DNA of 64,000 nucleotides from Ruegeria spongiae (GTDB lineage: Bacteria; Pseudomonadota; Alphaproteobacteria; Rhodobacterales; Rhodobacteraceae): assembly GCF_023502395.1 (NCBI RefSeq), contig NZ_JAMFMB010000018.1, forward strand, positions 1 to 64,000, in the 5' to 3' direction. Each line of letters starts with the position of its first letter. Positions within the stretch are counted from its first letter, which is position 1. Both the position numbers and the translations under genes were made by a program. Below, one piece after another: positions 26,275 to 35,759 of the stretch. The notes beneath the pieces are model-generated. The model saw nothing but the letters and a program-made list of their open reading frames with translations, made no database searches and was not told the origin of the DNA.

Positions 26275-27693
26275 ATGCCACTCGACCAGTTTCGCAAGAC
26301 CATACAGGACGCCATTCATGCCGGAACCCTGCAGGACGGGTCGATCGGCGAAGGCATCATGATCCCCGGATTTTCGGGCGATGTGCCGCTGGTTTATGCC
26401 GATTACGTGGCCTCTGGGCGCGCCATGCGCCAGGTCGAGGATTTCGTCACCACACAGGTGCTGCCCTATTACGCCAACAGCCATACCGAGGCCTCCTATT
26501 GCGGCGCTTACATGACCCGGCTGCGCGGCGAAGCACGGGCCGAGATCGCGCGGGCGGTGAATGCGGGCAAAGAGGATGCAGTGATCTTTACCGGGTCGGG
26601 CGCCACCGCCGGTCTGAACCGGCTGGTCAGCCTGATGGGCGTGAACGAGGCGGAGCGCCCGGTCGTGTTCATTGGACCTTATGAGCATCATTCCAACATC
26701 CTGCCGTGGCGCGAAAGCAAGGCCGAGGTGGTTGAAATCCCCGAAGCAACCGGCGGCGGCGTCGATCTGGACGCGCTGGAGGCCGCGCTGGTGGCGCATG
26801 GTGATGCCGATCTGCTGATCGGCAGCTTTTCGGCGGCCTCGAACGTGACCGGCATTATCACCGACCCGGACCCGGTAACACGGCTGCTGCGCCGCTTTGG
26901 CGCGCGCGCGATCTGGGACTATGCGGGCGGTGGCCCCTATCTGCCCATCGACATGGCCAGCGGTCGGGATGCGCAAAAGGACGCGATCGTGATCTCGCCG
27001 CACAAGTTTCCCGGCGGCCCCGGTGCCTCGGGTGTGCTGGTCGTCAACACATCCGCCGTGCAGCGGACCTGCCCCAGCTGGCCCGGCGGCGGCACGGTGT
27101 CGTTCGTCTCACCCTGGCGGCATGATTACAGCGACGATCTCGCCACGCGGGAAGAGGCCGGAACCCCCAATGTGATCGGGGATATCCGCGCCGCGCTGGC
27201 CTTCATAATCAAGGATGAGGTTGGCAGCGACACCATCGCCGAACGCGAGGCGCTCTATAACCGCATGGCGCTGGAGGGGTGGCGCGGCAACCCGCATCTG
27301 ATCTTGCTGGGGGCCGAGGCAGAGCATCGCCTGCCGATCTTTTCCTTCCTTGTGCGGGACGCTGCCGGGCACCCGGTGCACCAGCAACTCTTCACCCGGA
27401 TGCTGAGCGATATCTACGGTATCCAGGCACGCGGCGGCTGCGCCTGCGCCGGCCCTTATGCGCATCACCTGCTGGGGATCGACCATGAGACGTCCGACGC
27501 CTTGCATGAGGAATTGCTGGCGGGCCACGAACTTAGCAAGCCCGGCTGGGTGCGGCTGAATTTCTCGTATCTGATGCGCGAAGACACGGTGCGGTTCATC
27601 ATTGATGCCGTCAATGACCTGACGCGCCGCGTCGAAGAGTTTGCACCACATTACAAAGTTGACGCTACGACAGCCCGGTTCAAGGCCGCATGA
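26275..27693 (+). CDS. Aminotransferase class V-fold PLP enzyme (cysteine desulfurase-like)
   Basis: A 472-residue PLP enzyme. The PLP lysine is Lys244 in SPHKFPGGPG, and the loop RGGCACAGPY, with Cys389 and Cys391, resembles the desulfurase active loop of SufS/IscS-like proteins. It is longer than SufS (about 406), with extra C-terminal sequence. No suf genes are near, so an Fe-S role is not supported; it may be a cysteine or selenocysteine lyase or another class V enzyme controlled by the divergent Lrp gene. Confidence 0.88.
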   Translation: MPLDQFRKTIQDAIHAGTLQDGSIGEGIMIPGFSGDVPLVYADYVASGRAMRQVEDFVTTQVLPYYANSHTEASYCGAYMTRLRGEARAEIARAVNAGKEDAVIFTGSGATAGLNRLVSLMGVNEAERPVVFIGPYEHHSNILPWRESKAEVVEIPEATGGGVDLDALEAALVAHGDADLLIGSFSAASNVTGIITDPDPVTRLLRRFGARAIWDYAGGGPYLPIDMASGRDAQKDAIVISPHKFPGGPGASGVLVVNTSAVQRTCPSWPGGGTVSFVSPWRHDYSDDLATREEAGTPNVIGDIRAALAFIIKDEVGSDTIAEREALYNRMALEGWRGNPHLILLGAEAEHRLPIFSFLVRDAAGHPVHQQLFTRMLSDIYGIQARGGCACAGPYAHHLLGIDHETSDALHEELLAGHELSKPGWVRLNFSYLMREDTVRFIIDAVNDLTRRVEEFAPHYKVDATTARFKAA

Positions 27694-27781
27694 CGCCGGC
27701 AATGTGAACGATCTCACAGTCAACGCCGCAGCCCTCTGGCAGATTATGTGCATATTTTAAATCTGCTATTGGAGTTGAGGC

Positions 27782-29425
27782 ATGGCCTTGAAAATTACCG
27801 CCCCCGTTGGTGAAAAGAAGCGAATAACCCAACCCGACCCGAAGAAAAAGAACGCCAAATTCAAGCCGGTACAGAACAAACCGGCGGATGTGGAAATGGT
27901 TCGGCTGATGCTGAAGGCGAACGGCTATGCGGTCGCCATCCACGGCAAATGCGATGCCGGGCTGATCAAAACGATTCGCGATTTCCAGAAAAAGAAGCTG
28001 GGTTTCAAGAAACCCGACGGCATTGTCGACCCCGGCATGCGCACCTGGAACGCGGGTCTGCCGAAACTGGCCGCGCAGGTCGCCGCCGATTCCAAGGTCG
28101 AAGTCTATGAGGTCTATGAGGGTGGCAAGAAAAAGCTGGTCACCAAGAAGGAATACGAGGCTGGCGTCAAGGCGCTGCAGAAAGAGATCCTGTCCAAGGC
28201 CAACAAGATGCATTCCGAGGCCGAATCCTGGGTCAGCATCTGCAACGACATCGAAAAGACCCGGCAGGCGCAGGACGGGCTGCTGGATGCGCTGGTCGAA
28301 TTTGCGGTCAGCTCGGTCAATGACAAGACCGACCCGCCCTGGACAGACATCCTGAACGCACGCTCTGAAGCGTCGTTGCTGAAAGCCTTCGCTGGCAAAT
28401 CCTCACCGGACTGGAACAAGGTTCACAAACAGGACCTGAAGGCGACCAAGACCTATAACAAGGCGGTCAAGACCTTCAAGAAATTCATTCAGGCCCGGAT
28501 CGGCACGGCAAGCTCGATCGTCAGCAATCTGGAGATCGTGCGCGACACCTCGTTTTCGGTGGTCGAGGCTTATATGACCGCCCGTCTGGTGGTCACCAAG
28601 GGCATGACCCCGGCCAAGGCAAATGCCGTGGCCGCCGCCAGCACCGAGGCGCTGAAATCGGGCGCCGGTCAGTTCGGCGAATATCTTGCCGGCAACAACG
28701 TGACCTGGGATGGCGCCGCCAAGAAGGTGTTCATCGACAGTTTCATCGCCGGACTTGCGGGGGCGGCGGGCGGCAAGCTGGGCGATGCGCTCTCCAAAGG
28801 CCTGGCGACCAAGCTGGCGGCTGCGGTGCTGCCGAAACTGTCCGGCAATCTCTCTAAAAAGGCGGCCGAGACGTTCTTCAAGCGTTTCCTCACCTCCAAG
28901 GCCGGTCAAGCCATGGTCACCAACGCACTGAAGGAAACCATCGGGCTGATGAAGCCGCTGATCGAAAAGGGCCGCGCGCCCAACCTCAAGGAGATCAAGG
29001 AAGCGGTCGCCAAGACGCTGACGGCGGGCATCATGTCCCATGCCTCGGCCAAGGCGCTGGACGGGTTCACCAAAAAGCTGCCCGGCGCGGGTGAGGCGTT
29101 TCTGCGGAAAACCATGGCCCCCAAGATCATGGACTCGATGCGCAAGGATCTGGTCAAGATCTATGGTGCCGACACGTTCGACACGCTGGCCACCAAACAT
29201 GCGGGCGAGATCTATCTGAAAGTGGCCGAAAGCCTGACCGGCAAGGCGATCGAAAAGGCGGCGGTGGACGCGGTGAATGCCTCGGACGGGTCGCAGAATG
29301 CAGGCCAGATGCAGAAGCTCGCCAATGACGCCATGCGCAAGGATGCCGAGCTGCGCAAGAAGATGCAGGACATGATCCGCACCGAGTTTGCGCGCAAGGC
29401 CAAGGCGATGAAGAAAGCCGCCTGA
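27782..29425 (+). CDS. Large lysine-rich orphan with peptidoglycan-binding-like domain
   Basis: A 547-residue protein that I do not recognise beyond its first domain. Residues 36-90 follow the PG_binding_1 pattern (VRLMLKANGYA, GLIKTIRDFQKKKLG, KPDGIVDPGMRTW). It has no signal peptide although the domain usually acts outside the cytosol. A basic stretch, residues 11-33, precedes it. The middle is helical and lysine-rich, and residues 318-358 form a glycine/alanine-rich amphipathic stretch (IAGLAGAAGGKLGDALSKGL) that might enter membranes. The C-terminus is highly charged and ends AKAMKKAA. It is a single gene with GC content like its neighbours. Export by a contractile or type VI system would explain it, but no such system is in view. 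Confidence 0.6.
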   Translation: MALKITAPVGEKKRITQPDPKKKNAKFKPVQNKPADVEMVRLMLKANGYAVAIHGKCDAGLIKTIRDFQKKKLGFKKPDGIVDPGMRTWNAGLPKLAAQVAADSKVEVYEVYEGGKKKLVTKKEYEAGVKALQKEILSKANKMHSEAESWVSICNDIEKTRQAQDGLLDALVEFAVSSVNDKTDPPWTDILNARSEASLLKAFAGKSSPDWNKVHKQDLKATKTYNKAVKTFKKFIQARIGTASSIVSNLEIVRDTSFSVVEAYMTARLVVTKGMTPAKANAVAAASTEALKSGAGQFGEYLAGNNVTWDGAAKKVFIDSFIAGLAGAAGGKLGDALSKGLATKLAAAVLPKLSGNLSKKAAETFFKRFLTSKAGQAMVTNALKETIGLMKPLIEKGRAPNLKEIKEAVAKTLTAGIMSHASAKALDGFTKKLPGAGEAFLRKTMAPKIMDSMRKDLVKIYGADTFDTLATKHAGEIYLKVAESLTGKAIEKAAVDAVNASDGSQNAGQMQKLANDAMRKDAELRKKMQDMIRTEFARKAKAMKKAA

Positions 29426-29484
29426 TCTTGCCACTTTCCTCTGCGGTGTGAGGCCGTTATTAGGGGTCCATCAAGGAGCCCGAC

Positions 29485-30570
29485 ATGAACAAACTTACGC
29501 CGCAGCCCGGAATAATGGACATCGCCCTATACCGGGGTGGGGCTGCGCATGTCGAAGGCGTCAGCAATGTCATCAAGCTGAGTTCCAACGAAAATCCCTA
29601 TGGGCCCAGCCCCAAGGCGATGGCGGCGGTACGCGACAGCGCGTCGCTGCTACATCGCTATCCCTCGACCGATCACGCAGCCCTGCGCGCCGCGATTGGC
29701 GAGGTGCACGGGCTGAACCCTGCGCAGATCATCTGCGGTGTGGGCTCGGACGAGGTGCTGCAATTCGTGGTGCATGCCTATGCCGGTCCCGGCGACGAGG
29801 TGATCTATACCAAGCACGGGTTTTCCATGTACCCGATCCTGGCCCGGATGGTCGGTGCCACCCCGGTGCAGGTGGACGAGCGCGACCGTAAGGTCGATGT
29901 GGATGCGATCCTGACGGCGTGTTCGGAGTGCACAAAAGTGGTGTTCCTCGCAAATCCTGCCAACCCGACCTCGACCATGTTGGCCGAGGGTGAGATCGCG
30001 CGGCTGGCCGACGCTCTGCCACCACAGGCGGTCCTTGTTCTGGACGGGGCCTATGCCGAATTTGTTGACGGCTTCGATGGCGGCGCGGCGCTGGTTGCGG
30101 CGCGAGATAACGTGATCATGACGCGTACCTTTTCCAAGATCTACGGTCTGGGCGGGATGCGGGTCGGCTGGGGTTATGCCCCGCAGGACATCATTGATGT
30201 GTTGAACCGCATCCGCCAGCCCTTCAATCTGTCCTCCACCGCTTTGCTGGCCGCCGAGGCCGCCGTGCGGGACCGCGATTATGTCGATCACTGCCGTGCC
30301 GAGAATACCCGCTTGCGGGCCTGGCTGGCGGGCGAACTGGCCGAGGCGGGCGTGCCCTCGGACACCTCCTGCACCAATTTCATCCTCGCCCGCTTTGCCG
30401 ATCGAGACGAAGCCGAGGCCTGCGACACCTATCTGCAATCGCAGGGTCTGATCGTGCGCAGGGTGGCTGGGTATGGCCTGCCCAATGCGCTGCGGATCAC
30501 CGTGGGCGATGACGCGGCCTGCAAACGGGTGGCCGAGGCCGTGCGCAGTTTCAAGGCGGGCCGGGCATGA
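29485..30570 (+). CDS. hisC: Histidinol-phosphate / aromatic aminotransferase
   Basis: A 361-residue class I aminotransferase of the HisC group. The PLP lysine is Lys218 in [16 protein letters not shown], preceded by [12 protein letters not shown]. Its position directly before a prephenate/arogenate dehydrogenase suggests use in tyrosine and phenylalanine synthesis as well as histidine. Its stop overlaps the tyrC start by four bases. Confidence 0.93.
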   Translation: MNKLTPQPGIMDIALYRGGAAHVEGVSNVIKLSSNENPYGPSPKAMAAVRDSASLLHRYPSTDHAALRAAIGEVHGLNPAQIICGVGSDEVLQFVVHAYAGPGDEVIYTKHGFSMYPILARMVGATPVQVDERDRKVDVDAILTACSECTKVVFLANPANPTSTMLAEGEIARLADALPPQAVLVLDGAYAEFVDGFDGGAALVAARDNVIMTRTFSKIYGLGGMRVGWGYAPQDIIDVLNRIRQPFNLSSTALLAAEAAVRDRDYVDHCRAENTRLRAWLAGELAEAGVPSDTSCTNFILARFADRDEAEACDTYLQSQGLIVRRVAGYGLPNALRITVGDDAACKRVAEAVRSFKAGRA

Positions 30571-31487
30571 GCCAGATCTATGACCGTGTGGCCCTGATCG
30601 GTCTGGGCCTGATCGCCTCGTCGATGTTCTGGGCGATCAAGCGTGGTGGTCTCGCCGGTGAGGTCACCGGCTATGCCCGTTCGCAGGAAACCCGCGACAC
30701 CGCCCGCCGCATCGGTCTGTGCGACCGGGTCTGCGACAACGCTGCCCAAGCGGTGGAGGGCGCCGATCTGGTGGTGCTCTGCGTCCCGGTGGGCGTGATG
30801 GGTGCCGTGGCCGCCGAAATCGCGCCACATCTCAAACCCGGTGCGACGGTCTCGGATGTCGGCTCGGTCAAGCGCAGTGTGGTCGAGGCGGTCTCGCCCC
30901 ATATCCCCGAGGGGGTGCATTTCGTGCCCGCTCACCCGCTGGCCGGGACCGAGCATTCCGGTCCGGAATCGGGCTTTGCCGAACTCTTTGACAACCGCTG
31001 GTGTCTGCTGGTTCCGGTCGAGGGCAGCGATACCCGGGCGGTGGCAAAGCTGCGCGCGTTCTGGGAGGGGCTGGGCTCCAACGTCGAAGAGATGGAGATC
31101 GAGCGCCACGATCTGGTGCTGGCGGTGACCAGTCACGCGCCGCATCTGATTGCTTACACGATGGTCGGTGTGGCCGATGATCTGCGGCGCGTCACCGATA
31201 GCGAGGTCATCAAGTATTCCGCCGCCGGGTTCCGTGACTTCACCCGGATCGCGGCCAGTGACCCGACCATGTGGCGCGATGTTTTCCTGACCAACCGGGA
31301 GGCGACGCTGGAAATTCTGGGCCGCTTCACCGAAGAGCTTTTTGCGCTGCAACGCGCCATCCGCACCGGCGATGGCGAGATGCTGCACGACTATTTCACA
31401 CGCACCCGCGCCATCCGGCGCGGCATTATCGAAGCGGGGCAAGATACCGACGCCCCGGATTTCGGACGAGGAAAGGTCAAGACATGA
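30567..31487 (+). CDS. tyrC: Prephenate/arogenate dehydrogenase
   Basis: A 306-residue TyrA-family dehydrogenase for tyrosine synthesis. The NAD motif is GLGLIASS near residues 12-19 and conserved [15 protein letters not shown] follows near residue 118. No chorismate mutase domain is attached. The ATG overlaps hisC and the TGA overlaps the extensin gene, so three proteins are made from one tightly coupled transcript. Confidence 0.93.
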   Translation: MSQIYDRVALIGLGLIASSMFWAIKRGGLAGEVTGYARSQETRDTARRIGLCDRVCDNAAQAVEGADLVVLCVPVGVMGAVAAEIAPHLKPGATVSDVGSVKRSVVEAVSPHIPEGVHFVPAHPLAGTEHSGPESGFAELFDNRWCLLVPVEGSDTRAVAKLRAFWEGLGSNVEEMEIERHDLVLAVTSHAPHLIAYTMVGVADDLRRVTDSEVIKYSAAGFRDFTRIAASDPTMWRDVFLTNREATLEILGRFTEELFALQRAIRTGDGEMLHDYFTRTRAIRRGIIEAGQDTDAPDFGRGKVKT

Positions 31488-32320
31488 CAAAGCGGGGGTG
31501 GGGTCTGGCGGCAATTGCCGCACTGGTAATCGGCGGCGACATGGCGCAAGCACTCAGTCCCGATACCTCGCCCCGCCCCCGGATACGCCCGGTTGAAACC
31601 GCGCAGGTGACCCGCGCCGGTTTTGTGACCACCGCCCCGCGCCTGCGTCCCGTCGCGCGCCCGGCCTCGGAGCAGGCGATGCTGGCAACCGCGCGCATCC
31701 TCGAAGACATCACCCCCGGCCCGGCCCTGTCGTTGCGTCCGGCAGAGCGGCCAAAAGGGCTGGAGCAGAAGGTGTTTTTCAAGAAGCGCAAACTTCGCAA
31801 GACCTCGGTCTGCGGCGATATCGACATTCAGGGCGAAAAGGTCGGCAAGATTCCCGGCAAGAAGCGCGGTTGCGGCGCAAAAAACGCGGTGCGGGTGAAA
31901 TCCGTGAGCGGCGTCATGCTCAGCCGCCCGTCGCTGATGACCTGCGAGACGGCGGAAGCGCTCAATAAATGGGTCCAGCGGGGGGTCAAACCTGCATTCA
32001 AGCCGATGGGTCGGGTGGCCCAGTTGCAAGTGGCGGCGCATTACGCCTGCCGCACCCGCAACAACAAGCGCGGCGCGAAAATTTCGGAACACGGCAAGGG
32101 CAAGGCGATCGACATCTCGGGCTTCACCCTGGATACCGGCCGCACCATCACGGTTGCGAGCGGCTGGCGCACTGGTCAGTCCCGCAAGGCCCTGCTGCGC
32201 GCCTGGCGCGCGGCGTGCGGACCGTTCGGCACCGTGCTGGGCCCCAATGCCGACCGCTATCATCAGGACCATTTCCACATGGATACCGCGCGCCATCGGG
32301 GTGGTAATTATTGCCGCTGA
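31484..32320 (+). CDS. Extensin-like C-terminal domain protein
   Basis: A 278-residue protein with a Sec signal (residues 1-23), a proline/arginine-rich linker (PRPRIRPVETAQVTRAG), and an extensin-like D-alanyl-D-alanine-carboxypeptidase-type domain. That domain shows SEHGKGKAIDISGF and ends DRYHQDHFHMD, the conserved zinc-like site. It should act in the periplasm. The start overlaps tyrC by four bases, but its function is unrelated to tyrosine synthesis. Confidence 0.88.
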   Translation: MTKRGWGLAAIAALVIGGDMAQALSPDTSPRPRIRPVETAQVTRAGFVTTAPRLRPVARPASEQAMLATARILEDITPGPALSLRPAERPKGLEQKVFFKKRKLRKTSVCGDIDIQGEKVGKIPGKKRGCGAKNAVRVKSVSGVMLSRPSLMTCETAEALNKWVQRGVKPAFKPMGRVAQLQVAAHYACRTRNNKRGAKISEHGKGKAIDISGFTLDTGRTITVASGWRTGQSRKALLRAWRAACGPFGTVLGPNADRYHQDHFHMDTARHRGGNYCR

Positions 32321-32330
32321 CGCGCCGGAA

Positions 32331-33506
32331 TTACTTCAGGTAAGGTTCGGGGTCGACGCTTTCGAAGCCCTGACGCACCTCGAAATGCACATAAGCGTCG
32401 TTGCCGCTGCGCAACTGCGCGATCTTCTGGCCGCGTTTGACCCGGCTGCCCTTCTTGACCTCGATACCAGAGACATTGGCATAGACCGTCAGCAGGTTGT
32501 TCTTGTGGCGCACAACGATGATCGGAACCTCGTCCGCATCGGCGGTGATCGCGGCAACGGTGCCCGCCTCGGCGGCCAGAACAGCCGTTCCGGGGGCAGC
32601 CGCGATGTCGATACCCTCGTTCTTGCCCTTGGCATAGGTTCGGATGACCTTGCCGGTCACCGGATAGCCCAGCCGGGCGGAACTGTTGGTGGCTTTCTCG
32701 GGCAGCGACACATCCGGCGCTTCCGGCGGTTTGGCCGAGATCTTTTCATCCGGCAGCGCCGCGGTCGAGCTGGGCGGCGTCGGGGTCGGGCTGCCCTGCC
32801 CTGGCCCGCTGACCGCTGTGGTGGTCGTGGCGACGGCGACCGAGATCGGCGCGGGCTGATCCTTGACCGGGATCAACAGGTACTGCCCCTCGCGGATTGC
32901 AAAATCGGGGCCAAGCCCGTTCCATTCGGCCAGTGACTTGACCGGCACCTGATAAAGCCGCGAGACGGTATAGGCGGTCTCGCCGCGCTTGACCTTGTGG
33001 CGGATCGGTTCCGGGCCAGCCGGAGCGGCGGGTGCGGCAGGTTTGGCCGGGGCCAGTGTTGTGGTCTGCACCGGCGTGGTATCCGGCGCCTGATCAATGG
33101 CCGACCCGGCGATCGTGGCGATATCCACATTGCCGCTGCCCGGCGCTGGCTCGGCCACACGGCGCGGCAATGACACGACCTCGCCATCACGCAGTTTGTC
33201 ACTGGCGTTGAGCCCGTTGAACCGCGCCACCTCACCGGGGGGCACCCCGATCCGGTTCGACAGCGAGGTGACCGTGTCACCGCGCCGCGCCACCGCGACC
33301 TGATAATTCGGGTACGAGATCACGCCCCGGCTGTCGGGGCTCGGACGGGCCTGTGTATTGACGTTCTGGGCCGCTTCGGTGGTGTTGAACGCGCCGACCT
33401 GGCCGCGCAGATCATAATCCAGCGGACCTTCGCAGGCCGCGAGGAGCCCCGTGGCCGCGATGGCCAGTGGCCAGCGCATACGGGAACCGTCAAAGGGTAC
33501 TGCCAT
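32331..33506 (-). CDS. nlpD: NlpD-like LysM/M23 lipoprotein
   Basis: A 391-residue lipoprotein with lipobox LLAAC near residue 25, two LysM domains (VAVARRGDTVTSLS and HKVKRGETAYTVS) and a C-terminal M23/LytM domain. The catalytic site is degenerate: NEGIDIAAAPG lacks the first zinc histidine and VYANVSG lacks the HxH histidine, while VHFEVR remains. This matches E. coli NlpD, an activator of amidases and not an enzyme itself. It lies downstream of surE-pcm, the usual order. Confidence 0.9.
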   Translation of the reverse strand: MAVPFDGSRMRWPLAIAATGLLAACEGPLDYDLRGQVGAFNTTEAAQNVNTQARPSPDSRGVISYPNYQVAVARRGDTVTSLSNRIGVPPGEVARFNGLNASDKLRDGEVVSLPRRVAEPAPGSGNVDIATIAGSAIDQAPDTTPVQTTTLAPAKPAAPAAPAGPEPIRHKVKRGETAYTVSRLYQVPVKSLAEWNGLGPDFAIREGQYLLIPVKDQPAPISVAVATTTTAVSGPGQGSPTPTPPSSTAALPDEKISAKPPEAPDVSLPEKATNSSARLGYPVTGKVIRTYAKGKNEGIDIAAAPGTAVLAAEAGTVAAITADADEVPIIVVRHKNNLLTVYANVSGIEVKKGSRVKRGQKIAQLRSGNDAYVHFEVRQGFESVDPEPYLK

Positions 33507-33575
33507 ATCTCAATCCTCAAAATCCGCGCCCCCTGTTGACCGGAGGCTTGATGTGCCGGGTCTGCCCTACCCTGT

Positions 33576-34223
33576 TCAGCCGTCTTTTCCCAGCCCTTCC
33601 AGCAAGGGCACGAAGCGCACCGGGCGCAGTTCATCGTAATCGTAGCCCGCATCCGTCCGGCGCACCCGGATCAACGTCTGAACCGTATCGGACTGACCGA
33701 CCGGCACCACCATGATACCCCCGATCTTGAGTTGCGCCAAGAGCGGGCCGGGAGGATCTTCGGCGGCTGCGGTCACAATGATGCGGTCAAAGGGGGCCTG
33801 TTCGGGTAAACCATGCGATCCGTCGCCGACAATGGCGGTGATATTGACCAGGTTGAGGTCCTGAAACAGCTGCATCGCCTCGCGCACCAGCCGCGCATGG
33901 CGGTCGATCGTATAGACCCGCCGTGTCAGCCGCGCCAGCACCGCCGCCTGATAGCCCGAGCCGGTCCCGACCTCGAGCACCTTGTCGCGCGGTGTCAGCT
34001 CCAGCGCCTGGGTCATGATCCCCACCACCGAGGGCTGGCTGATCGTCTGCCCGCAGGCAATCGGCAGCGGCATGTCCTCATAGGCGCGCCCGGTGAACAG
34101 CCCGCGCACGAAGGGTCCGCGATCGATCTCTTCCATCGCGGCCAGCACCTTGGAATCCGTCACCCCGCGCGCGCGCAGGTGATAGAGGAACTGCATCTTG
34201 GTTTCGGCGTCAGGTCCGCTCAT
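33576..34223 (-). CDS. pcm: Protein-L-isoaspartate O-methyltransferase
   Basis: A 215-residue SAM-dependent methyltransferase that repairs isoaspartyl residues. The SAM motif is [16 protein letters not shown] and the family segment [21 protein letters not shown] follows. It overlaps surE by four bases, giving the classical surE-pcm-nlpD set. Confidence 0.96.
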   Translation of the reverse strand: MSGPDAETKMQFLYHLRARGVTDSKVLAAMEEIDRGPFVRGLFTGRAYEDMPLPIACGQTISQPSVVGIMTQALELTPRDKVLEVGTGSGYQAAVLARLTRRVYTIDRHARLVREAMQLFQDLNLVNITAIVGDGSHGLPEQAPFDRIIVTAAAEDPPGPLLAQLKIGGIMVVPVGQSDTVQTLIRVRRTDAGYDYDELRPVRFVPLLEGLGKDG

Positions 34224-35002
34224 TCGATCGCTTTCAGCGCGTCTAGCTGGTCATGGGCGGTCAGATCGGCGCGCATCGGCGTGACCGAGATATAACCGTC
34301 AAGGTTGACAGCCACATCGGTGCCCGGCGCGCTCCGCTGCCGCTGATCGCCGCCCTGTATCCACAGGAACCGGCGCCCCGAGGGCGCATTTTGCGGCAGG
34401 ACCGAAAACCGCGAATTTCCGCGATAGCCCTGCGCGACCACACGAATGCCCGCCAATGCGTCCGCCGGCACCGGCGGGAAATTGACGTTGTAGAACAGGC
34501 GGTAATCGCCGCCATCCGGCGGGTTGTTGTCGAGAATGGACCTGACCACCCGCGCGCCATGCACACGCGACACCTCGAACGGGTCGTTGAGATCACGATT
34601 GTCCGGGCCATAAAACTGCGACAGCGCAATGGCGGGCAGCCCTTGCAGCGCCGCCTCCATCGCGGCCCCGATCGTGCCGGAATACAGCGTATTCTCACCC
34701 GCGTTATTGCCCCGGTTCACACCCGAGAGCACCAGATCGGGCTGCATCTCTTTCATCACGTCATGCACGCCGACCATGACGCAATCCGCCGGGCTGCCCT
34801 CGGCGGCGTAGCGGCGCTCTGCCAGCTTGATGACCATCATCGGGCGGGTGTAACTGATGCAATGCCCCACGCCGGATTGCTCGAAAGCGGGCGCCACGAC
34901 CCAGACCTCGCCATCGGGGCCAGCGATCTCGGCGGCGATCTCTTCCAATACGGCGAGACCCGGCGCATTGATGCCGTCATCATTGGTCAGAAGAATGCGC
35001 AT
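34220..35002 (-). CDS. surE: 5'/3'-nucleotidase SurE
   Basis: A 260-residue nucleotidase and stationary-phase survival protein. The catalytic Asp8 and Asp9 lie in [16 protein letters not shown], and [19 protein letters not shown] is the second conserved block. Full length and upstream of pcm with overlap. Confidence 0.97.
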   Translation of the reverse strand: MRILLTNDDGINAPGLAVLEEIAAEIAGPDGEVWVVAPAFEQSGVGHCISYTRPMMVIKLAERRYAAEGSPADCVMVGVHDVMKEMQPDLVLSGVNRGNNAGENTLYSGTIGAAMEAALQGLPAIALSQFYGPDNRDLNDPFEVSRVHGARVVRSILDNNPPDGGDYRLFYNVNFPPVPADALAGIRVVAQGYRGNSRFSVLPQNAPSGRRFLWIQGGDQRQRSAPGTDVAVNLDGYISVTPMRADLTAHDQLDALKAIE

Positions 35003-35084
35003 GTTGTCCCTGCCCTGCCTGAGCTCTGCCCTTGTTGAGCCTTGATAGACGTTGCCCGTATGCGCGGCAAGCTGCCGGTGCGGT

Positions 35085-35672
35085 TCAGCCGACCTCGTTC
35101 AGCCGCGCGACGTAGCGTGCCAGCGTATCGATCTCAAGGTTGATGTGATCACCAACGCCAACCTTGCCCCAGTTGGTCACCTCTTTGGTGTGCGGGATGA
35201 AGTTGATGCCGAACTCGCGGCCCTGCACATCATTCACCGTCAGCGAGGTGCCGTTCAGCGCGACCGAGCCCTTGGGCGCGATGAACCGCGCCAGACCGCC
35301 AGGCGCGCGGAAGGTGACGCGGGTGCTGTCGCCTTCATCCTCAACCGCGATCACCTCGGCCACACCATCCACATGACCGGATACGATATGCCCACCCAAC
35401 TCGTCGCCCACCTTGAGCGCGCGTTCCAGATTGACACACTTGCCGACCTGCCAGGCACCAAGGTTGGTTTTCGACACGGTCTCGGCACTGATCTGCACGT
35501 CATACCAGTCGTCGCCCAGCGCGATTACCGTCAGACAGACGCCGTCGCTGGCGATCGAGGCCCCGATATCAATGCCAGCCGTGTCATAGCCTGTCCGGAT
35601 GCGCGCGCGCAGGTCGCCCTGCTGATCCAGTTCGATGACCGTGCCCACATCCGTGACGATACCCGTGAACAT
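35085..35672 (-). CDS. ribE: Riboflavin synthase alpha subunit
   Basis: A 195-residue enzyme that converts two lumazines to riboflavin. The duplicated barrel is clear: [10 protein letters not shown] starts repeat one, and [18 protein letters not shown] and [11 protein letters not shown] lie in repeats one and two. It is separated from ribD-nrdR by the kps block, so it needs its own promoter. No FMN riboswitch is visible in the short upstream spacer. Confidence 0.96.
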   Translation of the reverse strand: MFTGIVTDVGTVIELDQQGDLRARIRTGYDTAGIDIGASIASDGVCLTVIALGDDWYDVQISAETVSKTNLGAWQVGKCVNLERALKVGDELGGHIVSGHVDGVAEVIAVEDEGDSTRVTFRAPGGLARFIAPKGSVALNGTSLTVNDVQGREFGINFIPHTKEVTNWGKVGVGDHINLEIDTLARYVARLNEVG

Positions 35673-35727
35673 TTTCGAAACCTCTGCGTGTTTGTCTATC
35701 TGCTGACCTAACGGCGCACCACGCAGC

Positions 35728-35747
35728 GGGCAAGCCCCCGCTTGCCC
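35728..35747 (+). promoter_or_regulatory. Hairpin between ribE and kpsS
   Basis: GGGCAAGC (35728-35735) and GCTTGCCC (35740-35747) pair perfectly around CCCC. It lies between the divergent ribE and kpsS starts, just before the kpsS ribosome binding site. There is no T-run. Possible operator or leader hairpin. Confidence 0.5.
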
Positions 35748-35759
35748 AAGGGCGCGGTT

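Noticed and set aside
35673-35759. FMN riboswitch before ribE
   Set aside because: The spacer is too short and no RFN-element core is visible.
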